64,000 nucleotides of DNA, taken from positions 1-64,000 of the forward strand of contig JAJFGJ010000006.1 in NCBI GenBank assembly GCA_021776175.1, given 5' to 3'. Below, in pieces: positions 1 to 9,445 of this stretch (positions are counted from its first letter, which is position 1; each line of letters begins with the position of its first letter). Made by a program: the position numbers and the translations under genes. The DNA is from Kiloniellaceae bacterium. Its GTDB lineage: Bacteria > Pseudomonadota > Alphaproteobacteria > Kiloniellales > J153. Below the pieces are notes generated by a model, which saw nothing but the letters and a program-made list of their open reading frames with translations, was not told the DNA's origin and searched no databases.

Positions 1-60
1 GTGTCCGAAGTGAACGCCAGCCTCGAGCAGCTGGCGCATGGTGAATTCAGGAAGGGCCAT
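1..60 (-). CDS. rpsB: 30S ribosomal protein S2, first 20 codons only
   Basis: The reverse strand from position 60 reads [20 protein letters not shown], the very conserved N-terminus of ribosomal protein S2, which sits in the small ribosomal subunit. The gene runs off the left edge of the window. A purine-rich AGAGAG stretch lies just upstream of the ATG. The gene follows dnaE in the same direction after about 225 bases without a gene; that gap has GC-rich short inverted repeats (for example 239-254) but no convincing terminator or promoter that I can defend. Confidence 0.93.
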   Translation of the reverse strand, partial: MALPEFTMRQLLEAGVHFGH

Positions 61-286
61 GATCTCTCTTTTCCGGTTCTGCCGCCGCGGGCGTTGCATC
101 CGTCATCCGGACACCGGAGCGACTCCCAGGGATGTCTCCCCCGGACGCCGCGCACCCGCGTGTGAATTTGAATGGGCCGGGATGTACCCCCGCAGGGGGC
201 CGATTGCAAGCGAAATACCGCCCCAAGCCGCCCCCGGCCTGGCCTTTTGGCCAGAACCCAGCCTAGGCCAAAGGCGGCCCAGGGGC

Positions 287-3200
287 TCAGGCGTCCTGGA
301 CGTCCAGCCCTGGGATCGCCTTGATCGCTTGGCGGATTTCCGGGCCCAGGCGATAGTGGTCCTTCAACTCGATCTCAACCTCGTCGCGTTCGGCTGGCGC
401 CCGCCCGGCCAGGTCCAGAACCAGAGACACCCGCCCCCGGCCCCGCTGGTCGAGCGCCAGAGTCGTCTTGAGGCTATCCAGGGGCCGTTCGTCCGTTAGG
501 AAAATTTTCAGCCCCACGCCGGCCTGGGCCACGGCGGCATCCAGGGGCTCGATATCCTGGGCGGTCAGGCGCATGTCCTCACCGTCCCCGCGCGCCTCCA
601 AGGTCACCAGAAGCGGGGCCGATCCATCCAAGAAATCGCGGCTGCGCGCCAACAGATCGGAGAACAGCATGACCTCGAAGGTCCCGCTGGCGTCGGAAAA
701 TTGCACGAAGGCGAAACGGTTGCCCTGGCGCGAGGTTCGCTCCTGTTTGCCGATGACGATCCCCGCGGCCCGCTGCCGCCCGCTGGCGCGCGCCAGGGCC
801 TTCGGTAGCTCGACCGCCGGCACCGCCCGCAGGCGGGCCAGGCCGGCACCGTAGGCGTCGAGCGGATGGGCCGAGAGGTAGAACCCGATCGCCTCGAATT
901 CCTGACGCAGGCGGTCCATGCTCGGCCAATCCTCGACCGCCGGCAGGGTCAGGTCCGGGGGACTGTTCTGTTCCACGCCGCCGAACAGGCTGACCTGCGC
1001 GCTGTCCCGGTCGTTGGCGGCGGCCGCGGCATGGCGAACGATGGTCTCGGCGGCTTCGTGAACCTGGTGGCGATTTGGGTTCAGGTGATCGAAGGCCCCG
1101 GCCTTGGCCAGATTCTCGATCTGCCGCTTGTTCAAACTGCGTGCGTCGACCCGCCGCGCGAATTCGCCCAGGGAGCGAAACGGGCCCTGCTCGGCGCGCT
1201 CGGCGATCATGCCGCGCATGGCGGCTTCGCCGACGTTCTTGATCGCGCCCAGGGCATAGCGGATCGCCCGCCCCCCGTCCGCCAGGGCCTCAACCCCGAA
1301 ATCGGCCCGGGAGAGATTGACCTCGGGCGGCAGAAGCTGAATGCCCAGGCGGCCCAGTTCCTGGCGGAAAACATTCAGCTTGTCGGTATTGCCCATATCG
1401 AAGGTCATGGACGCGGCCATGAATTCGACCGGATAGTTAGCCTTGAGATAGGCCGTTTGATAGGCAACCAGGGCATAGGGCGCGGCGTGGCATTTGTTGA
1501 AGCCATAACCGGCGAACTTCGCGATCTGCTCGAAGATCATCTCCGCCTTGGCCTCGGGCACGCCGCGCGCGACCGCGCCTTCGATGAAGTGGCGGTGCTG
1601 GGCGTCCATTTCCGATTTGATTTTCTTGCCCATGGCGCGGCGCAGCAGATCGGCGCCGCCGAGCGAATACCCGGACAGCTCTTGAGCAATTTGCAGGACC
1701 TGTTCCTGATAGACGATGGTCCCGAAGGTTTCCTCCAGAATCCATTTCAGGCTCGGGTACATATAGTCGGGATCTTCCTTGCCGTGTTTCCGGGCGATGT
1801 AGCTGGGAATGCTATCCATCGGCCCCGGCCGGTAGAGCGCGACCACCGCGATCAGGTCTTCGAAGCGGTCGGCGCGCAAGCGGCGCAGGACATCTCGCAT
1901 GCCCGAAGATTCCATCTGGAACACGCCGACGGTCTCGGCCCGGCCCAGCATTTCGTAGGTCTTAGCATCGTCGAGCGGAATGCTCGCGAGGTCGATTTCG
2001 CCGCCGCCTTCCTCGATTAGATCCAGGGTCTTGGCTAGGACCGACAGGGTTTTGAGGCCGAGGAAGTCGAACTTTACTAAGCCGGCCTTTTCCACATACT
2101 TCATGCTGAACTGAGTGACCGGCATGTCCGAGCGCGGATCGCGGTACAGAGGCACCAACTCGTCCAGGGGCCGGTCGCCAATCACCACGCCGGCGGCATG
2201 GGTCGAGGCGTGGCGGTAGAGGCCCTCGAGCTTCAGCGCGATATCGATCAGGCGTTGGACCGTTTGGTCCTCGCGCCGCATCTCCTGCAGGCGCGGCTCG
2301 CCCGCGATCGCCTCGGCCAGGGTCACCGGATTGGCCGGGTTATTCGGCACCAGCTTGCAAATCCTATCGACCTGCGGATAGGGCATTTGCAGAACCCGCC
2401 CCACATCGCGCAGCGCGGCACGGGCCTGAAGCTTTCCGAAGGTTATGATCTGCGCCACTTTGTCGCCGCCGTATTTTTCCTGCACGTAACGGATCACCTC
2501 GTCGCGCCGTTCCTGGCAGAAATCCACGTCGAAGTCCGGCATGGACACCCGTTCGGGGTTCAGGAAGCGCTCGAACAGCAGGCCCCAGCGCAAGGGATCG
2601 AGGTCGGTGATTGTCAGGGCCCAGGCGACCACGGACCCGGCGCCCGAGCCGCGCCCCGGGCCGACCGGAATGTCGTGCTGTTTGGCCCACTGAATGAAAT
2701 CCGCGACGATCAGGAAATAGCCGGGGAAGCCCATCTGCTCGATCACGCCGAGCTCATAGTCGCGGCGCTCCTCATAGCGCTTGGCCGTGGCGGCGCGCGC
2801 CGTTTCGTCCATGTCCTCAGTGAAGACCTGGGCTTCCAGGCGCGCCTGCAAACCGGCTTCGGTGCGGGCCCGTAGTTCCTCCGCCTCGCTGCGCCCGGCT
2901 TCGGTCGGAAAGGCCGGCAGAATCGGATCGACCTCACGCGGGACATAGGCGCACCGCTGGGCGACCACCAGGGTATTGGCGACCGCCTCCGGCAGATCGG
3001 AAAATAGCGCGGTCATCTCCTCGGCCGACTTGAAGCGGTGCTCCGGAGTCAGGCGCCGACGGTCCTCGCTTGCCACATAGGCGCCCTCGGCAATGCAGAT
3101 CAACGCATCGTGGGCCAGGTACATGCCCTCGTCGGCGAAGAATGCCTCGTTGGTCGCGACCAGCGGCAAATCGTGGGCATAAGCCAGATCGACCAGACGG

Positions 3201-3766
3201 TCCTCGATCCGGCTCTCATCGCTCAGGCCGTGGCGCATCACCTCGACATAAAGGCGGCCGGGAAAGACCCGCGCCAAGGCTTGCAGCGCCTCTTCGGCCG
3301 CCGGATCCTGTCCCTGGAGCAAGCGCCGCCCGATCGGGCCCGCCGGTCCGCCGGTCAGGGCGATCAGGCCCTGGTGATGAGCCTCCAAATCGCTTAGCGC
3401 GACCTGCGGCGCCTCGCCGGCCTCAGTCTCGAGATGCGCCTTGGAACACAGGGCCATGAGGTTCCGGTAGCCGGCCTCGTCTTGCACCAGCAGGACCAGC
3501 GGGTCAGGCGGCGGTGTCGGGGCCCCGGGCCGCGGCGCGGCCTCGGCCGTCAGGCCGAGCTGACATCCAACGATCGGCTGCACCCCGGCCTTGGCCGCGG
3601 CCAGCGAAAACTCCAAGGCACCGAAGAGATTACCGGTATCCGTGACCGCGACTGCCGGCATCCGGTGCCGACGGCAGAGCGCGGTCAGCTCCTCGATCTT
3701 GAGCGCGCCCTCAAGCAGCGAATAGGCGGAATGGGTGCGCAGGTGAACGAATCCAGCATGGGGCAT
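287..3766 (-). CDS. dnaE: DNA polymerase III alpha subunit
   Basis: Replicative DNA polymerase catalytic subunit, 1159 residues, the normal length for the Escherichia coli-type DnaE. The N-terminal PHP domain begins FVHLRTHSAYSLLEGA (about residues 6-21). The polymerase core has PGRGSGAGS (about 370-378) and the metal-binding PDFDVDF motif with Asp411 and Asp413; the third acidic site is in KFDFLGLKTL further on. Helix-hairpin-helix and OB-fold regions follow. It works in the cytoplasm in the Pol III core and is the clamp-bound elongating enzyme. It is the last full gene of a minus-strand series proS-lolC-lolD-methyltransferase-dnaE; the gap to the upstream gene is about 40 bases, so co-transcription is likely. 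The N-terminal proofreading activity of the PHP domain is not assigned here. Confidence 0.97.
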   Translation of the reverse strand: MPHAGFVHLRTHSAYSLLEGALKIEELTALCRRHRMPAVAVTDTGNLFGALEFSLAAAKAGVQPIVGCQLGLTAEAAPRPGAPTPPPDPLVLLVQDEAGYRNLMALCSKAHLETEAGEAPQVALSDLEAHHQGLIALTGGPAGPIGRRLLQGQDPAAEEALQALARVFPGRLYVEVMRHGLSDESRIEDRLVDLAYAHDLPLVATNEAFFADEGMYLAHDALICIAEGAYVASEDRRRLTPEHRFKSAEEMTALFSDLPEAVANTLVVAQRCAYVPREVDPILPAFPTEAGRSEAEELRARTEAGLQARLEAQVFTEDMDETARAATAKRYEERRDYELGVIEQMGFPGYFLIVADFIQWAKQHDIPVGPGRGSGAGSVVAWALTITDLDPLRWGLLFERFLNPERVSMPDFDVDFCQERRDEVIRYVQEKYGGDKVAQIITFGKLQARAALRDVGRVLQMPYPQVDRICKLVPNNPANPVTLAEAIAGEPRLQEMRREDQTVQRLIDIALKLEGLYRHASTHAAGVVIGDRPLDELVPLYRDPRSDMPVTQFSMKYVEKAGLVKFDFLGLKTLSVLAKTLDLIEEGGGEIDLASIPLDDAKTYEMLGRAETVGVFQMESSGMRDVLRRLRADRFEDLIAVVALYRPGPMDSIPSYIARKHGKEDPDYMYPSLKWILEETFGTIVYQEQVLQIAQELSGYSLGGADLLRRAMGKKIKSEMDAQHRHFIEGAVARGVPEAKAEMIFEQIAKFAGYGFNKCHAAPYALVAYQTAYLKANYPVEFMAASMTFDMGNTDKLNVFRQELGRLGIQLLPPEVNLSRADFGVEALADGGRAIRYALGAIKNVGEAAMRGMIAERAEQGPFRSLGEFARRVDARSLNKRQIENLAKAGAFDHLNPNRHQVHEAAETIVRHAAAAANDRDSAQVSLFGGVEQNSPPDLTLPAVEDWPSMDRLRQEFEAIGFYLSAHPLDAYGAGLARLRAVPAVELPKALARASGRQRAAGIVIGKQERTSRQGNRFAFVQFSDASGTFEVMLFSDLLARSRDFLDGSAPLLVTLEARGDGEDMRLTAQDIEPLDAAVAQAGVGLKIFLTDERPLDSLKTTLALDQRGRGRVSLVLDLAGRAPAERDEVEIELKDHYRLGPEIRQAIKAIPGLDVQDA

Positions 3767-3807
3767 GCCCTATTGATTCCATCACCCGGCCGCCGTGTCA
3801 CTGTGGA

Positions 3808-4806
3808 TTACTTTGGCAGCTGTTGGAGCTCTTCTTCCGCCACGTCGCCGACCGCGTCTTCGCATTGACGTGTGGGCTGCTGACCCGGCAGGTGCTTGGG
3901 CAACCGTTCCGACAAGAGCCTGATGTGGTCGGGCCCGATGCCGCAACAGCCGCCGATAATCTGCACCCCCATGGCGACCCATTTCTGAGCCTCCACCAGA
4001 TAGTCTTCGGGTGAGATGACATTGACGAACTGCCATTCCGGCATGATGAAGCGGCCGCTGTGCGGATAGGCCATGGCCGGCCCGGGCCAGCGTGTGCGTA
4101 AAGTCTCCAGCGCCGGCACCATGACGGACACGTCACTGTGCATAACCCCGGCGACCACGCCGCCAACCGCCATGACCTTGTCAACGGCGTCGGCGAAGGG
4201 CGCGTCAATGTCGTCGCAACGCAGCAAGACAGTTTCGCCGTCGTCGGCCAGGCGGCATGAAAACCCGACCCAAACCGGCAGGCCGGTGGCCAAGGCGGCC
4301 TCCAGCGCGTAGACCGTGAAGGCCACGTCGTGCATCATCTCCAACGCTATCAAATCGACGCCGGCCTCGGCCAAGACCTCGGCCTGCTCGCGATAGCTGG
4401 CGAAGGCGGCATCCGGCATGACCGCCCGATCCTTGGCGTTTTCCGGCATGAAGCTGGACATGGACCCGGCGATCAGGACTTCGCGGCCATCGGCAGCCGC
4501 ATCGCGCGCTTGCTTGGCCAGTTCGACGGCGCGCCGGTTCAACTCGACCACCCGTTCGCCCAACTTGGCCTGGGCCAGAACGTGGCGCGCGGTGCTAAAG
4601 GTGTTTGCGATGGTAACCGACGCCCCGGCGCGAATGTAATCTTCGTGAACCTGCTGGATGACTTCGGGATGGCTGGCGATCGCGGCCGCGCTCCAGGCGA
4701 CCTTATCCATTGGCACGCCGCGCCGTTGCAGCTCGGTGCCCATGGCGCCATCGATGAGGATCACCTCGCCGGACGCGAGCCTGTACTCGAAATCCCTCTC
4801 GCCCAT
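3808..4806 (-). CDS. Homocysteine S-methyltransferase family protein
   Basis: A 332-residue TIM-barrel methyltransferase of the Hcy-binding (Pfam S-methyl_trans) family. It starts with LIDGAMGTELQRRG (about residues 17-30) and ends with the zinc-site motif GGCCGIGPDHI (Cys287, Cys288), both hallmarks. Family members transfer a methyl group to homocysteine using betaine, S-methylmethionine or other donors, with three zinc-binding cysteines. Here the first zinc cysteine, normally in a Gly-x-Asn-Cys segment after the fifth strand, is absent: the equivalent place reads GVMHSDV (His223). So zinc may be held as Cys-Cys-His, or the substrate may differ. It lies between lolD and dnaE on the same strand. 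Family assignment is firm; substrate is not. Confidence 0.85.
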   Translation of the reverse strand: MGERDFEYRLASGEVILIDGAMGTELQRRGVPMDKVAWSAAAIASHPEVIQQVHEDYIRAGASVTIANTFSTARHVLAQAKLGERVVELNRRAVELAKQARDAAADGREVLIAGSMSSFMPENAKDRAVMPDAAFASYREQAEVLAEAGVDLIALEMMHDVAFTVYALEAALATGLPVWVGFSCRLADDGETVLLRCDDIDAPFADAVDKVMAVGGVVAGVMHSDVSVMVPALETLRTRWPGPAMAYPHSGRFIMPEWQFVNVISPEDYLVEAQKWVAMGVQIIGGCCGIGPDHIRLLSERLPKHLPGQQPTRQCEDAVGDVAEEELQQLPK

Positions 4807-4823
4807 TCCCCGTAGCCCTGTTG

Positions 4824-4853
4824 AAGCGCGGTTCGCACCATGACGCCGCGCTT
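4824..4853 (-). promoter_or_regulatory. Stem-loop in the leader of the methyltransferase gene
   Basis: An 8-bp perfect stem AAGCGCGG/CCGCGCTT with a 14-base loop sits 17 bases before the ATG at 4806. On the minus strand it falls in the 5' leader, close enough to affect ribosome access. No T-run follows it on that strand, so it is not a terminator there. No known riboswitch class was recognised. Confidence 0.3.
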
Positions 4854-4907
4854 TTTGCTTTACGACGGCCGCGTGGCGCCCTGCCCGGGGCCGTCGGACC
4901 GTGCCCT

Positions 4908-4935
4908 AGCATAACACTCAGATATTTCAGCGCAA
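4908..4935 (-). promoter_or_regulatory. Possible sigma70 promoter for the methyltransferase-dnaE unit
   Basis: On the minus strand TTGCGC (4935-4930), a 16-base spacer and TATGCT (4913-4908) resemble -35 and -10 boxes, about 100 bases before the methyltransferase start. Both boxes are partial matches only, so this is a candidate. Confidence 0.3.
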
Positions 4936-4957
4936 TTACAACGCGTGCGCGGCCGTT

Positions 4958-5659
4958 CTAGGCGGCGGAAACGGCCCCGTTCTCTAAACGCAGGATCCGG
5001 TCCATGCTGGCCGCCAATTGCGGGTTGTGGGTCGCGATGAGAGCCGCCAAACCAGCATTGCGGACCAAGCCGATCAAGATGTCGAACACGCCTTGGGCAG
5101 TCTGCGGGTCCAGGTTTCCGGTTGGCTCGTCCGCCAAGAGAATCGCCGGCCGGTTGGCCAGCCCGCGGGCGATCGCGACCCTTTGCTGCTCGCCGCCCGA
5201 CAAGCGCGCCGGGCGATGGTCGGCGCGCTCGGCCAGACCGACCTGATCGAGCAACTCGCGCGCCCGCGCGATGGCGTCCGCTTTGGCCACACCGGCGATC
5301 ATCTGCGGCAAGGCAATGTTCTCCAAGGCGGAAAACTCAGGCAAGAGGTGATGGTATTGGTAGACGAAACCCACCGTGTCGCGGCGCAGCGCCGTGCGCG
5401 CGCCATCGTCGAGCGTCGACGCCGCCTGCCCCTTGATCGAAACGTCCCCGCCGTCGGCGCGCTCCAAGAGCCCGGAGATATGCAGCAGTGTCGACTTGCC
5501 GGCACCGGAGGGACCAACCAAGCCGACCAGTTCGCCGGGCCGCACCTCATAGGAGACGCCATTCAGAACGTGCAGCGCCCGCTCGCCTTGGTGGAACGTC
5601 TTGACGATCCCCTCGAGCCGCAACGCCGTCGGCACGTCGCTCTCCGCCGTATCACTCAT
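4958..5659 (-). CDS. lolD: Lipoprotein-releasing system ATP-binding protein LolD
   Basis: ABC ATPase of 233 residues that powers release of lipoproteins from the inner membrane to the periplasmic carrier LolA. It shows the Walker [10 protein letters not shown] (about residues 49-57), the signature LSGGEQQR, Walker B ILLADEP followed by TGNLD, and the switch histidine in ATHN. The TGNLD form is usual in the MacB/LolD/FtsE branch. The chosen ATG at 5659 gives MSDTAESDV; a longer open frame upstream reads through lolC and is not supported. The start overlaps the end of lolC by 8 bases, so the two are translated together. Confidence 0.94.
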   Translation of the reverse strand: MSDTAESDVPTALRLEGIVKTFHQGERALHVLNGVSYEVRPGELVGLVGPSGAGKSTLLHISGLLERADGGDVSIKGQAASTLDDGARTALRRDTVGFVYQYHHLLPEFSALENIALPQMIAGVAKADAIARARELLDQVGLAERADHRPARLSGGEQQRVAIARGLANRPAILLADEPTGNLDPQTAQGVFDILIGLVRNAGLAALIATHNPQLAASMDRILRLENGAVSAA

Positions 5660-6914
5660 ATCGCAAGGCCTCGACCGGATCGAGCCGGGCCGCCCGCCAG
5701 GCCGGCAGAAGCGGCGCCAGGAATGACCAGAACAGGGCCATGAACACGACCTGGGCAACCTCCGCCCAATCGATCACCGCCGGGATTCTGGATAGAAAGC
5801 GGATCTCCGCGTTCCAGAGGTCGGTTCCGGTCAAGCTTTCCAGGACCTGACGGACACCCTCGATGTTCCAGCAGAACACGATTCCCAGTATCAAACCCAG
5901 CACCGTCCCCAGGAGGCCGATGCTGGCGCCACTGGCGAAGAAGATACGCAAGACCATGGCGCGGGTCGCGCCCATGGTGCGCAGGATCGCGATATCGCGC
6001 CCCTTGTCCTTCACCAGCATGATCTGGCCCGAGAGGATATTAAAAGCGGCGACCAGGATAATCAGCGACAGGATCAGGAACATCACGTTGCGTTCGACCT
6101 GAATTGCATTGAAGAAACTGGAATTCGATTGTTGCCAATCCAGGATGCGAAAATCCGGACCGACCGCGCCGGCAACCCGCGCCTTAACCTCGCGCACATT
6201 GTCCGGGTCTGCGACGAAGATTTCGATCGCGTTGGCGCGCTCCGGCAGGCGAAAGAAAAGCTGTGCTGCCGACAAAGGCAGGTAGAGAAAGGTGCTATCG
6301 TATTCGTACATGCCGACCTCGAACAGGCCGACAATCTTATAGGTCTTCAGGCGCGGCACTGTGCCGACCACGGTGGTGGTGCCTTGGGGCGAGACCACGG
6401 TAAGCCCGTCGCCGACCCGCAAGCCCATGCGTTGCGCCAGACGGCTGCCGACCAGGATCGCATCGCCGGCCCCGTTCGCGCTTTCGAGGAAGTCATCCAA
6501 TGAACCGGCCACGATGTTGTCTGCGATCAGAGCGCGCTGTCGCAAATCCTCTGGCGAGACGCCACGAACCATGCCGCCCGAGGCCTTGCCGCGAGCCGTG
6601 ACCATGACCTGCCCTTCGACCTGGGCGGTCGCACTGACCACGCCATCCAGCGCGCGCACGCGGCTCACCATATCGCCGTAATCCTCGATCGGGCGCGACA
6701 CCCCGTAAACCGTGAGATGGCCGTTGACGCCCAAGATCCGGCTGAGCAGTTCCTCACGGAAACCGTTCATGACCGCCATGACGATAATCAGAGTCGCAAC
6801 GCCCAGCGCGATGCCCAAGAGCGAAAACCCGGCGATCACCGAGATAAAGCCTTCCTGGCGGCGGGCGCGCAGGTAACGAATCGCGACCATGCGCTCGAAG
6901 GGGCTCAGGATCAT
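5652..6914 (-). CDS. lolC: Lipoprotein-releasing system permease, LolC/LolE family
   Basis: Inner-membrane subunit of 420 residues with the FtsX/MacB-type layout: one membrane helix near the N-terminus (about residues 22-50), a large periplasmic domain (about 55-265), then three helices (about 275-300, 325-350 and 385-405). The N-terminal [17 protein letters not shown] segment is characteristic of LolC/LolE. It pairs with the overlapping lolD. Only one permease gene is present, so it probably acts as a homodimer or as a LolF-like single permease instead of a LolC-LolE heterodimer; this is inference. Confidence 0.92.
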   Translation of the reverse strand: MILSPFERMVAIRYLRARRQEGFISVIAGFSLLGIALGVATLIIVMAVMNGFREELLSRILGVNGHLTVYGVSRPIEDYGDMVSRVRALDGVVSATAQVEGQVMVTARGKASGGMVRGVSPEDLRQRALIADNIVAGSLDDFLESANGAGDAILVGSRLAQRMGLRVGDGLTVVSPQGTTTVVGTVPRLKTYKIVGLFEVGMYEYDSTFLYLPLSAAQLFFRLPERANAIEIFVADPDNVREVKARVAGAVGPDFRILDWQQSNSSFFNAIQVERNVMFLILSLIILVAAFNILSGQIMLVKDKGRDIAILRTMGATRAMVLRIFFASGASIGLLGTVLGLILGIVFCWNIEGVRQVLESLTGTDLWNAEIRFLSRIPAVIDWAEVAQVVFMALFWSFLAPLLPAWRAARLDPVEALRYE

Positions 6915-6954
6915 GGTGAACCGGGGATCATAAGCGCGGGGGTAACAGTCACCG

Positions 6955-8274
6955 TCAGGGCATCAGTTTCGACAGGGCGGAGTCGAGAGAGAGTTCCTCG
7001 CGCGCACCGCCTTGCCGCCGTTTCAGCTCAACCTGCCCCTTTTCCAGGCCGCGCGGCCCGACAATAAGCTGCCAAGGCAGGCCAATTAGATCCATGTCAG
7101 CGAATTTGGTGCCGGCGCGCTCATCCCGGTCGTCGTAGAGGACCTCAATGCCGGCGCCGCGCAGCGTGGCGTAGATATCCTCGCAGGCCTTGGCACAGGC
7201 CGGGTCGGCGGCCTTCAGATTGATCAGGCCGACATGGAACGGCGCCACGGCCTCGGGCCAGATGATGCCGTTATCGTCGTGGCTGGCCTCGATGATCGCG
7301 CCGGCCAGGCGCGAAACGCCGATGCCATAGGACCCCATGTGAACCGGCACCTGTTCGCCCGCCGGGTTGGCGACCAAGGCGCCCAGGGGTTCTGAGTACT
7401 TGGTGCCGAAATAGAAGATGTGGCCCACTTCTATACCGCGCCGTTCCACCCGATTGCACTCGGGCACTTCCTTTTCGAACACGGCCGGGTCGTGTTTTTC
7501 GTCGGTGCGCGCGTAAAGCGCGGTCCATTCGGCGATGACCGGCTCCAGGTCCTGCTCATAGTCCATATCCTGGCCAAGCACGTCGAAATCGAGGAAATCG
7601 CCATGGCAATAGACCGCGCTTTCGCCGGTGTCCGCGAGGATGATGAACTCGTGACTGAGGTTGCCGCCGATCGGTCCGGTGTCGGCCTCCATGGGAATCG
7701 CCTTCAAGCCCATGCGCGCGAAGGTGCGCAGATAGGCCACGAACATCTTGTTATAGGCGCGCTTGGCGCCCTCGTAATCGATGTCGAAGGAATAGTTGTC
7801 CTTCATCAGAAACTCGCGCCCGCGCATGATACCGAAACGCGGCCGCACCTCATCGCGGAATTTCCACTGGATGTGGTAAAGCATCTTGGGAACATCGCGA
7901 TAGCTCTTAACCGAGGTCTTGAAGATATCGGTGATAAGTTCCTCGTTGGTCGGGCCGTAGAGCATGTCGCGGCCATGGCGGTCCTCGATGCGCAGCATCT
8001 CCGGTCCGTAAGCATCGTAGCGTCCTGACTGGCGCCACAAGTCCGCCGACTGGATCGTCGGCATCAGCACTTCCTGGGCGCCGCTTCGATCCTGCTCTTC
8101 GCGCACGATCTGCTCGATGTTTTTCAGGACCCGGAAACCGAGCGGCAGCCAGGAATAAATCCCGGCGCTGGCCTGGCGGATCATACCCGAACGCAACATC
8201 AATCGATGCGAGACGATCTGCGCCTCCGAGGGCGTCTCTTTAATGGTCGGCATGAAATAGGCTGAAAGGCGCAT
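6955..8274 (-). CDS. proS: Prolyl-tRNA synthetase, short alphaproteobacterial form
   Basis: Class II aminoacyl-tRNA synthetase of 439 residues that charges tRNA-Pro. It begins [19 protein letters not shown] and carries the class II motif 2 region ([16 protein letters not shown]) and motif 3 region ([10 protein letters not shown]), then a C-terminal anticodon-binding domain ([12 protein letters not shown]). It lacks the roughly 180-residue editing insertion of the longer bacterial ProS, as is usual in Alphaproteobacteria. A 15-codon extension to 8319 is open but has no family match, so the ATG at 8274 was chosen. It heads the proS-lolC-lolD series, with a 40-base gap to lolC. Confidence 0.95.
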   Translation of the reverse strand: MRLSAYFMPTIKETPSEAQIVSHRLMLRSGMIRQASAGIYSWLPLGFRVLKNIEQIVREEQDRSGAQEVLMPTIQSADLWRQSGRYDAYGPEMLRIEDRHGRDMLYGPTNEELITDIFKTSVKSYRDVPKMLYHIQWKFRDEVRPRFGIMRGREFLMKDNYSFDIDYEGAKRAYNKMFVAYLRTFARMGLKAIPMEADTGPIGGNLSHEFIILADTGESAVYCHGDFLDFDVLGQDMDYEQDLEPVIAEWTALYARTDEKHDPAVFEKEVPECNRVERRGIEVGHIFYFGTKYSEPLGALVANPAGEQVPVHMGSYGIGVSRLAGAIIEASHDDNGIIWPEAVAPFHVGLINLKAADPACAKACEDIYATLRGAGIEVLYDDRDERAGTKFADMDLIGLPWQLIVGPRGLEKGQVELKRRQGGAREELSLDSALSKLMP

Positions 8275-8397
8275 CGGGGAACCCTGAATTAAGGCGCGAA
8301 CCGGCGCGCGACAGCCCACCTGGGGCGGCGTCGGACCGGATGAAAATGACCGGCGAATGTATAGGAGAAGGCCACCGCTATGTCTATGGCGGCCCAG

Positions 8398-8838
8398 TCA
8401 CGGCCGTCTGGAGAGAACCTCCTGGCAACGCCGGGCCAAGGCGGCCTGGGTTTCGTCCTGAAGGGCTTGGCCATTGAAGCGCGCGCTGCCGTCGGGAGCG
8501 ACCTCCACCGTGCCGATTTGGGCATCGCCCTCGAAGGAACCCGCCTTGGCCGGAAAGCCGAAACGGTCCTGCAGATCGACTTCTATGTCGATCACGATGA
8601 TCTCCGGCAGGGCGATCTTGTGCGCCCCGCCCAGATCCGCCGGGGTCACCGATCTGCCGTGTACGTCCACACCGGATTGATAGGCGACGCCGGGGTCCGC
8701 CACATGCACGGCCAAGCGCCGGCAATCCCGCTTGGCGATCCTAACTTCGCCGCCGCCATCACCCGCTTGAAGTGCCGGGATGTGCCAGGGGATCGTGGCG
8801 AGTGCGGCAAGAAGACAAATTCGGATCGTGAAACTCAT
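8398..8838 (-). CDS. Exported protein of unknown function
   Basis: 146 residues with a clear Sec signal peptide (about residues 1-24, hydrophobic core ICLLAALATIPWHI, cleavage near ALQA). The mature part is about 120 residues with two cysteines (in KRDCRRL and ARRCQEVL), possibly a disulfide in the periplasm. The middle segment alternates hydrophobic and acidic residues (IALPEIIVIDIEVDL), suggesting beta-structure. No family was recognised. It lies upstream of proS on the same strand with about 120 bases between them. Confidence 0.75.
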   Translation of the reverse strand: MSFTIRICLLAALATIPWHIPALQAGDGGGEVRIAKRDCRRLAVHVADPGVAYQSGVDVHGRSVTPADLGGAHKIALPEIIVIDIEVDLQDRFGFPAKAGSFEGDAQIGTVEVAPDGSARFNGQALQDETQAALARRCQEVLSRRP

Positions 8839-9175
8839 GCCCGTACCTTGGCCGCGCCCTTTTAAGAAAGCTATAAACCGGCCCAGCGAAGCCGCCTATG
8901 GACCTGTATTCGCGGGATGTTTCTTGCAAATGCGCGCCCAATCGCGAAATAACGTGACGTGTATACCCCTTTCGAGGTAAGATAATCACAATAAAGGCCG
9001 AGCGCGACGTTAAGCGAGGGTCCGAGTTTAGGGAGGAGTCGCCGCAAGGCGATCACAAGGAGCTAAAGCTCCAATAATAATAAATACTTGAGGCCATTTT
9101 TTGGTTGGGCGGGCCACTTTGTGCGCTTGCCTTTTCTTTTTTCTCCCAGGGGGCGATTAGGGGCAGGGCGAACCG
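8839..9175. other. Intergenic region without a recognised gene
   Basis: 337 bases lie between the exported-protein gene and the DUF1467 gene, both on the minus strand. A short hairpin GGAGC-TAAA-GCTCC (9059-9072) and a second, CGCC/GGCG, at about 9043-9055 lie downstream of the DUF1467 gene and may help end its transcript. No open frame here shows credible coding character. Confidence 0.5.
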
Positions 9176-9412
9176 TCATTCCGGCCGGATCGATATCAAG
9201 CCGCTTTCGACCAGCGCCAACACGCCCAGCCAAACTACGCAGGAGATCAAGGTGGTGATGGCCGCCTTGCGCCATATCATGGGCCGTTCCGGGGCGCTGT
9301 CCGCATGCCCCTTCTCCGGTTGTTCCGGCACCTTCACACCCCAGGGCAGAACGGTGAGCAAAACCACCCACCAAATCATTATGTACGCCAATATGCCGTT
9401 GAACCAGGTAAT
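9176..9412 (-). CDS. DUF1467 family membrane protein with probable ATT start
   Basis: Small inner-membrane protein of the DUF1467 family, which is mostly alphaproteobacterial and of unknown function. It has two membrane helices: one in IMIWWVVLLTVLPWGV, ending in the family's typical LPWGV, and one in TLISCVVWLGVLALV. The frame has no ATG upstream of the first helix. From the in-frame stop it reads RRRAITWFNGILAYIMIW. A strong ribosome-binding site, AAGGAGA, lies 7 bases before the ATT at 9412-9410, giving a normal family N-terminus (fMet-TWFNGILAY). A TTG at 9391 is the alternative but lacks a binding site and cuts into the expected N-terminus. ATT starts are rare. The gene precedes the epimerase region on the same strand. 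Confidence 0.75.
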   Translation of the reverse strand: MTWFNGILAYIMIWWVVLLTVLPWGVKVPEQPEKGHADSAPERPMIWRKAAITTLISCVVWLGVLALVESGLISIRPE

Positions 9413-9445
9413 GGCCCGTCTCCTTCATTACCGGCGATCCTTGGA

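Noticed and set aside
866..2020. A 384-codon plus-strand open frame inside dnaE
   Set aside because: It is antisense to a well-conserved dnaE and its translation matches no family; GC-rich genes commonly leave such open frames on the other strand.
9063..9428. An alternative 121-codon frame over the DUF1467 gene
   Set aside because: It lacks hydrophobic helices, while the chosen frame has the family's LPWGV segment.
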